A model generated the notes under the pieces. That model was not told the origin of the DNA. It ran no database searches and saw only the letters and a program-made list of their open reading frames with translations. Source: Taeniopygia guttata (Eukaryota; Chordata; Aves; Passeriformes; Estrildidae). Taken from it: a DNA stretch of 64,000 bases. Positions within the stretch are counted from its first letter, which is position 1; the number at the start of each line of letters is the position of its first letter. A program made the translations under genes and the position numbers. Location of the stretch: assembly GCF_048771995.1 (NCBI RefSeq), contig NC_133025.1:3534001-3598000 (forward strand), written 5' to 3'. This document shows positions 57,150 to 64,000 of this stretch, piece after piece.

Positions 57150-59127
57150 GTGAGTGTCTCTCTTACAGTACATCACCTCCCAGTCACTCAGAGATGGGCT
57201 GCAGCATTTAAATTGCCACTTCTATGTCCTAACACCCCACTACACACATGCAAATGGGCACAATGGGAATGTCCTCATTGAACTTCAAACCCCTGCAACA
57301 CATGGTTCCTCTGATGCATCTGAGACATCAGCAGGAGGATGAGATAGATTATATCCCAAAGGTGCCCAGCTCTCTGCCTTCACCTGGCAGGAACAGCAAA
57401 TCAGGTTACTTTGCATTCATCACAAAGTCAAATGCTTCCCCTCCCTGTGCCCTGCTGTGCTGGGTGACCAAGTGATGGGGAAAAGGCATCCAGGAGAGGC
57501 TAAACTTGAGGGACCAACAGCCCTGCTGGGGTCTGATCCCCACTTTGCCCTGAGCTGTTCTGCATCCCTGGCAGAGTTAACATGCTCCCCGTGAAGAGTC
57601 AAACACGCTTTGTGAGTGGTGTGAGAGAAGTGAGGAGAAACTCAGAAGGGGCTGAGATGGCCCAAGGGAAAAGGCACTGGAGCTGAGAGGCTCAGGTTAG
57701 CTGGGGAGGGATTTCTGGAGTGACAGTTCAGGCAGTGAAAAGTGAGGAGCATCAGTGCTGGTCCATTCACAAGGGGGTGATCTCCATCCATGGGCAGTGA
57801 CCCCTGAGCACCTTTGGCTCAGGCCTGGTCCAGAAGGATCCAGCAGTCAGACAGAACGCCACAAGCTCTAGAGCCCTCACAAATATCCTGCAGACAAAGC
57901 TTAGCAGAACAGACCAGGCCAGTTGCAGAAGAGAAAAAAGATGCAATTCCTGTCATTGGTAAGGTCAGAGCAGCAGGACAGCATTTGGGGGAAGGTGAGC
58001 CTGAGAAGGAAATCACACACCCCACTCCACAGGAAGGTTAAGTATGTTTCCCTAAAGATAAACAAAAAACGATGTTGAAGTTTTGAAAAAATTAACTGTT
58101 TCATCTTATGCATAAGAACCTGAGCAATTACTCTGGTCTTGCACCACAGTAGCTTCCACATTCTCTCTTTTTGGAGAATCATTCTGTTGGAAGGAACCTT
58201 AAAGACTATCTCAGCCCAGCTCCCCTGCATGGGCCAAGCCACTTGCCGTTGGACCAGCATGCTCCAAGCCCTGTCCAACCTGGCATTTTCCTCTTGGCTC
58301 TTGGCCCTAGCTATTCAAAAAGTCTTTGTATTTGTTAACTTTCTCCTGTGGCCCTTTTTGGATGTATTTCAGTTCTTCAGGGCTCTTTTGATGTTACAGG
58401 CCCCTCTCAGAGGCTGATCATTTGTAACTTCTTTTCCGTGATGCTACAGAAAATGCTCCCTGGCCCAGATCAGCTCCGAGACACATTCTCAGCACTGCTG
58501 TAACAGATTCCATTCACATTGAGATCTTTTTTTTACGGAACTAAACTCTTAACCTTTGAATCAACTGCAGCCCTGCCAGGGAAATCTCAGATCCAGGACT
58601 CATTTCCTGACACATCTCCCAGGGTATGGGGTTAAAGAAGGCAACCTCTGGTGTTCCAGAACTGGGGTACACCTGTAGCAACCACACATAAAATCACAGA
58701 AGCACAGAATCACAGTGGGGTGTGAGGAGATCCAGGAAGAGCCCTGGGCAGGTTTGGGCTGTGGAGACAGGAGGAAAGGGAAGCAGATTTGGCAGGGGAG
58801 GTGTCTCACCAAAGTCACCTCTCAATTCCAATAGGAGTGGGAAGTGCTCCTTGTCTCATGCATCCATCCATGCTCTCAGCACAGGCTGCAGGCTGGATCA
58901 CAAAGGTCACAAGTCACACTGTGAGCAGTCATATTCTGAGCTACTTGCTTTTAAAGCTCTTGCATTCATGCAGGAGGGACATGTGTATGGTTTCTCTCAG
59001 ATTCATACCTTTTGCTACAGAGATGACAAAAAAATGGGGTCTTGACCATCAGAGACTTCTGCTCCCGGGAATCTTCTCCATTACTCCCATTCCCTCTTCT
59101 AAGACCTCTTTCTCTTTCCCTGTCCAG
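57150..59127 (+). other. intron between coding exons of copy D
   Basis: A 1978-bp intron with donor GTGAGT and acceptor 'ctctttccctgtccag'. It is nearly identical to C up to about 58040, then clearly more diverged up to the exon. Confidence 0.8.
58172..58300 (-). mobile_element. CR1 LINE 3' fragment in intron of copy D
   Basis: Reverse CR1 tail ('gttggaaggaaccttaaaga', 'ccttgtccaacctggcat'-like). It is orthologous to 47563-47700 but shows many more differences than the rest of the unit. Confidence 0.85.
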
Positions 59128-59691
59128 CTCATAGATAAAAATCTAAATCTTAAAGCGATGGAATGGGATAAGACCCTCATAGATAAATACGGGATCACCT
59201 TAGACCGAATCAAAGAGAGCCAGGCTGTTACTGACGACTACAAAGGACTGAAGGGTTTGGACCGTGGCCATTTGTGCCCCAATGGCCATATGAGCAGTAA
59301 AGAGAGCAAGATGGCAACCTTCACCCTCACCAACATAGTGCCCCAGGACAGCAGCCTCAACACCGGCCAGTGGAACAACTATGAGCATCAAAAGATGAAG
59401 ACAAAAACCAAGGGCTGTAAAAGCACCTACGTTGTCACCGGTGCTGTGCCAGGGAACACCTACGTCTCTGGAAACAGAGTTAACAGACCCAGCCACATCT
59501 GGTCAGCTGCCTGCTGTCTGGGGGAAGACACACAGCCCAAAGATGCTTGGGGGGCCATTGCTGAGAATGACAAGAACAGGGTGGAGGTCCTCAGCCTGGG
59601 GGAGCTGGAGAAGAGGTTGACCGATCTCTACGGGAAAACAGTTACCCTGTTCAACAATGCCTGTCCCCGGGAACAAAAGTCACATCCTTAG
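59128..59691 (+). CDS. ENDOD1-like: ENDOD1-like secreted nuclease, copy D, coding exon 2 (nuclease core)
   Basis: Residues 96-282. LDRGH gives H143, TNIVPQ is at 163-168, and LNTGQWNNYE gives N173 and E181, so the predicted catalytic set is complete. One codon is inserted near the start relative to C (DKNLNLK against DKNSLK). The loop after the histidine reads LCPNGHMSSKESK, where C has LSPSSHQDSRESK. The part from STYVVTGAVPGNTY to SAACC and NNACPR is nearly identical to C. It ends PREQKSHP and TAG. The frame is intact. It is predicted to be secreted and metal-dependent. The many replacements in surface-like segments suggest altered specificity or escape from a partner, but this is inference. 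Confidence 0.94.
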   Translation, partial: LIDKNLNLKAMEWDKTLIDKYGITLDRIKESQAVTDDYKGLKGLDRGHLCPNGHMSSKESKMATFTLTNIVPQDSSLNTGQWNNYEHQKMKTKTKGCKSTYVVTGAVPGNTYVSGNRVNRPSHIWSAACCLGEDTQPKDAWGAIAENDKNRVEVLSLGELEKRLTDLYGKTVTLFNNACPREQKSHP

Positions 59692-59724
59692 AAGAACCTT
59701 GGTGGCTTTTCCCACTTGTCTTAG

Positions 59725-60300
59725 AATCCCAGAATCACAGAATGGGTTGCTTTTGATGGGACCTTAAAACCTTAGAAGTCATCTCATTCTGACCTGCCTG
59801 CCATGGTAAAGGACACCTTCCACTACACCAGGGTGTTCCAAGCCCTCCCCAGCCTGGCCTTGAACACTTCCAGGGATGGGACACTCAAAACAGCTCTGGG
59901 TAACTTTACTTGTACCACAGCCTGCTCAGGGTAATTTACTTGGTTATAATAGCTCATTCCACCCTGCCCTCCATCAGTGTGAAACCATCCCCTCTTGTCC
60001 TGCAGTCCATACCCTTGTCCAGAGACCCTCTCCAGCCCTCATCGAGATCCTTGAGGTAATGGGCTCTCAGGAGTCTTCTCCAGGCTGACCATCCCCAGCT
60101 CTCTCACCCTCTCTCCAGAGCAGACACAGCCCAGCCCTTGGAGCACCTTCATGGCCTCCACTGAACTCCACACCAACAGCTTTGTATCCCCCTTGTGCTG
60201 TGGGCCCCAGAGCTGGAGGCAGCCCTGCAGGTGGGGTCTCAGCAGAGCACAGTAGAGGGGGACAAATGTCCTGTTCAGCATCTGTGCTGCTTCCTTCTCT
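59725..60300 (-). mobile_element. CR1 LINE fragment downstream of copy D
   Basis: Reverse CR1, nearly identical to 49115-49690. Confidence 0.92.
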
Positions 60301-60512
60301 GGTGATTTTCCATCTCCGTTCCTCAGGGCCCCTCCTCCTCTGCTCAAAGGCACAGAGCTGTGGGCAGAGCCTCCAGCTGCTTTGCTTTGCTGCCCCTCTC
60401 AGGAGCGAGTCCTCTCCTCCTCAGCTGTCCCCGAGATTGTGCAGCTGACCTGTCCCTCACCTCCTTAGCAAGGCTGTGGGACCAGGGCCCCTCAGGTGCT
60501 CAGAGATCTTTT

Positions 60513-60656
60513 CTGGAGATCTGGACATACCCACACCCCAACAATACATGGTTCTGAACAACCTGCCCTAGCTGATGCTGCTGGGGCCTGGAGTCTGCAC
60601 TAGAAGATCTGAGAAGTCCCTCCAAAACACAACAATTCAGTGATTCTGTGATCCTG
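60513..60656 (+). mobile_element. CR1 LINE 3' tail (sense) behind copy D
   Basis: Same element as 49905-50047, ending 'ttcagtgattctgtgatcct'. Confidence 0.75.
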
Positions 60657-60920
60657 GGACATGCTTTTGGTTCCTTGCTTTTGAAACTGCACCTTGAGAG
60701 CAGCAGCTGTTGTATTAGACAGGCAGGCTTTGGCATCAGGCACAGAGAAAGCTTTGAGCAGCCAAAGCTCAATTCCTGTGCTGCCCTCCTTGGACACCTT
60801 CATTCTCTGCTTTGCTTCTGAAGCTTTTCTGCAGATTTATGGGAAACTGATTTGGGGAAATGTATTCAATGGTTGTCAAAGATCAATGTGTACCACATCA
60901 TGTAGTTTGCAAGAGCTTAC

Positions 60921-60926
60921 AATAAA
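60921..60926 (+). terminator. candidate polyadenylation signal AATAAA, unit D
   Basis: AATAAA plus a GT-rich downstream stretch, conserved with 50312-50317 of unit C. Confidence 0.4.
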
Positions 60927-61277
60927 GGTTGTTTACTGCAGTGCTGGATTGCAGGGTCACGTCTTCCTTAAACCACATGGGCTGTGGGTGGATCTCCGCA
61001 GCCCCCTTGGATCCCCATGGGCTGTGGGTCGATGTCCGTAGCCCCCATGGATCTCCTTGGCCTCCAGGGGAACAGGTCCTTCACCATGGTCACAGCATAG
61101 CCTGTAGAGGAATCTTGGCTCTGGCACTGGGAGCGCCTCCACCACCTCCTTCTCCACTGACCTTGGTGCCTCCATGTCCTTTCCCTCACATGTTCTCACC
61201 TCCTCCTTGTGTCTGGCTGGAATTAAAACTGCATGCCCTGCTTCCTTTTGATTTTCTTCTTAAATAGAAAACTGCAG

Positions 61278-61510
61278 AGGTGTTACCAACCACTATCATT
61301 GGCCAAGCTGTGGACAGCATCACTTCCATCTTCAGAGCCATCAGGGACTGGATCTGGCAGACACGGTGGAAGTTTCTAGCAGCTTCTCACAGAAGCCACC
61401 TCTGTGGCTCCCCCACCACCAAAAAGCAGGCTGTGCAAAACCAGCACACCAACCCCATCAGTGCCAGCTCTATCAACTTCTCAGGCTCTTCCCAGGACCT
61501 TCACCCCTAG
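61278..61510 (+). other. possible extra downstream exon, unit D
   Basis: Counterpart of 50669-50907, starting VLPTTIIGQAVDSITS. It ends two codons earlier because TGG became TAG. Even so, it stays open over about 77 codons with few changes. It is not assigned to the gene with any confidence. Confidence 0.2.
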
Positions 61511-61624
61511 CAGTAATCACAAATGCCCAGCCATCCACAGAAAGCTTGTGAAACACATGGGAAGCCCAACAGAGAAAAGGACTCTGCCTTATTTCATACC
61601 TGAGGACTGTTGCTTTGCATCAGT

Positions 61625-62708
61625 TCTATCTGTGCTGGGTCACTGGGAGGTGCCACATGCCTGGAGTTTGGCCATGGTGACACCCATCCACAGGAAGGGC
61701 TGGCAGGAGAACCTGGGGAACTACAGGAGTGTCCACCTGTCCTGGTGTCCCAGAAGGGTTACAGAGCAGATTGTCCTGAGTGTGTCACACGGCACATTCA
61801 GGATAACCAAGGCAGCAGTCCCAGCCAGCAGGGCTTTAGGAAAGGCAGGTCCTGCCTGGCAAACCTGATCTCCTTTGATGACCAGGTGACCAGCCCAGTG
61901 GATGAGGGGGAGGCTGTGAAAGTGTCTACCTGGACCTCAGCAAAGCCTTTGGCACAATCTCCCACAGCGTTCTCCTGGAAAAGCTGCCAGCCCATGGCTT
62001 GGAGAGGAGCTCTGTTGGCTGGCTCAGGAACTGTCTGGATGTCCAGCCCAGAGAGGCTTGGTGAACAGTGCCACATCCAGCTGGCATCCGGCCACAAGCG
62101 GTGTCCCCAGGCCTGTTTAATATCTTTATGCTGATCTGGATGAGGGGATCCAGTGAACTCTCAGGGAGATCACGGATGATGCCACATTTGGTGGGAGACT
62201 CATCCTGCTGGCGGGCAGGAAGGCTCTGCAGAGGGATCGGGACAGGCCGGACCCAGGGGCCGAGGCCACCTCTGCAGGCAGAGCAGACAAAGGCCATGAA
62301 GCTGGGGAAGGCCCTGCAGGGCACGGCCTGTGAGCAGCGGCTGAGGCACCCGGGGTTCTTTAGCCCAGGAGAGGGGGCTCTGAGAGATTATTGCTCCCTA
62401 CAGCTCCCTGGAAAGGGGGTGTAGCCAGGTGGGGGACAGCGATTTCTCCTAGGCAGCCAGCGAGACGATGAGAGGACAAGGCCTCAACCTGTACAGGGGA
62501 GATTCTGGTGGGACATCAGGAGGAATTTCTTCACATAAAGCGTGATTCAGCATCGGAATGGAGTGCCTGAGGATGTGGTGGTATCCCAATCCCTGGAAAG
62601 TGGATGTGACACTCAGTGCCATGGTCCATTTAACCAGGTGGTAAGTGGTCAAAGGTTGGACTCCATGATCCTGAAGCCGTTTCCAACATCAATAATTCTG
62701 TGCTTCTC
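61625..62708 (+). mobile_element. CR1 LINE, ORF2 reverse-transcriptase 3' part plus tail, unit D
   Basis: Ortholog of 51010-52092 with the same truncated start, reverse-transcriptase fragments (QGFRKGRSCLANLISFDDQ) and tail. It is a dead copy. Confidence 0.93.
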
Positions 62709-63714
62709 ACAGGAACCCAGCTTGGAGCTGAGCAGAGGGCTGCCCCAGCTCCACAAGCGAGCTGCCAGGCACCTGTCAGCTGGGATTGTGCTGTTCTCTG
62801 CTCAGCCTGCTGTGGATGGGGAATAGGAATGGAGCTCTTTTCTGAGCCCAGAGCGGGTCCATGCCCACGGTGGGGTGGGAAGCACCTCTGTTCCCTGGGA
62901 AGGTGCAGCTGCACTGACATGGGAGGGTAATTTTGCAGTTTGCTCTGTGTCTGTCCATCTTTGGGGAGATTTCTGGGCTCCAGTGTCAGAGGGATTTTAG
63001 GCACTCAGGGAGTGGTGAGGAGACAATACAACCTCCAGCCACTTCCCTGCATTGTTGGATCATGCAGCTTGCTTAGTCCTTTTCCAGTAACACCAAGGCT
63101 TCCCATTCAGGGGACTGAACATGTTGCCTTGTGCTGTCCCAAAAGAGAAAGAAACAGGAGAATGAAGACAGTGATGTCTTCTGGCTTCTGCTTGAGGGAG
63201 CAGCTGGGCAAACGTCCTTTGGTCCATCCAGGAAACAAACTTTCCTGCTTGGCAACTTTTAAAGGGTTACACCTCTGATTTCTCAGGAATTGCTTATCTG
63301 GTGTATATCCGGGAGGGTTTCTGCTACACTCCCTGCTCTGAGGCTCTCACTTCCTGTACTTGGGCAAAATGTCTCTTGCTGTTGGTCAACAGCACTTTGG
63401 CAAAGGAATATCAGCCAAGAACTTCTGGGGGTCAGGTGAGGAGGTGTTTGTTCAGGAATGCTCCTGCCCAAGTGCTGTGTCGTCTCCCTCCTTCCAGTCA
63501 AACTCCATTTTGTTTGGGGTATCAATCCCAGGTTAACAGACACAGAAGAAACCACAGGACTCAACCAATTCTTTGGAACAAGCTTTGGTCTAACACACTT
63601 TTTCTGGATATCTCTCGGTGTAACAACCAACTCATCATTCTATTATTTCTGGACTTTTGGAAGTGGAAGAAAATGAGTCCAGTTTAGTTTTGAGTGAATG
63701 AATGATCATTGAAT
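62709..63714. other. distal part of unit D, non-coding
   Basis: Equivalent to 52093-53098. No gene recognised. Confidence 0.5.
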
Positions 63715-63959
63715 GAGAGAACATTTTGGTTTGGAAAGGACCTTAATGACCAGCTGCTTCCATACCCTCCCATGGGCAGGGACACCTTCCACTCTGCCAG
63801 GTTGCTCCAAGGGATAACCTGGCCATGGTCACATCCAGGGATAGGGCAGTCCCAGCCTGTGCTGGGGTTTCACCACCCCCACAGTAACAAATATCTTCCT
63901 AATAGCCAGTCCAAACCCACACTCCTTCCATTCCAAGCCGTTTCACCTTGTCCTAATGG
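63715..63959 (-). mobile_element. CR1 LINE 3' fragment, end of unit D
   Basis: Equivalent to 53099-53343, in reverse orientation. Confidence 0.9.
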
Positions 63960-64000
63960 CGTGGTTTAAGCCCAGCCAGCAGCCATGCCCCATGCAGCCC
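63960..64000 (+). mobile_element. start of avian ERV LTR (family 2), cut by window end
   Basis: The first about 41 bp match the LTR at 53344-53939 ('gtggtttaagcccagccagc'). The rest lies outside the window. Confidence 0.8.

Larger units (their letters stand above)
54114..64000 (+). repeat. segmental tandem duplication, unit D (cut by window end)
   Basis: Second direct copy of the roughly 10.6-kb unit. It matches 43507-53385 and would extend about 0.7 kb past the window if complete. It carries gene copy D. Small length differences from C are scattered. Confidence 0.92.

Overview
This window looks like nuclear DNA from a bird, probably a songbird. The evidence is the dense scatter of chicken-repeat-1 (CR1) LINE fragments ending in the typical ATTCTGTG-like 3' tail, the avian-type retroviral LTRs, and the intron-containing host genes with GT/AG splice sites. 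No rRNA, tRNA, CRISPR or bacterial feature was seen. The species call is inference.

Region 1 (1 to about 31.1 kb) is gene-poor. It holds CR1 fragments on both strands, two solo LTRs of one family in opposite orientation (11850-12466 and 14658-15275), a roughly 0.8 kb minisatellite (15536-16345), a 96-bp tandem duplication, an AT-dinucleotide tract and two CpG-richer patches. One exon-like open segment with good splice sites lies on the minus strand at 25737-25914, with a weaker one at about 24460-24604. I could not assign either to a known gene.

Region 2 (31.1 to 64.0 kb) is a tandem array of four copies of an ENDOD1-like gene, which encodes a secreted DNA/RNA non-specific endonuclease with two coding exons. 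Copy A (31361-33358) is a pseudogene. Copies B (38295-40251, 276 aa), C (46263-49082, 282 aa) and D (56865-59691, 282 aa) are open. Exon 1 codes for a signal peptide and a conserved N-terminal module. Exon 2 carries the nuclease core: an (D/N)RGH motif, a TNIVPQ motif and an LN...W...YE motif. Upstream of B, C and D lie two successive TATA-box plus splice-donor blocks that look like alternative non-coding first exons. They would join a short 5'UTR segment just before the ATG.

Copies C and D sit in a young tandem duplication of about 10.6 kb (43507-54113 and 54114 to beyond the window end). Most non-coding DNA in the two units is nearly identical, yet the coding exons differ at many codons and almost all differences change the amino acid. 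In exon 1, 13 of the 14 differing codons are replacements. This is the most notable signal in the window: a lineage-specific, apparently fast-diversifying family of secreted nucleases. Shared CR1 and LTR insertions, some nested, give a relative order of events for the growth of the array.
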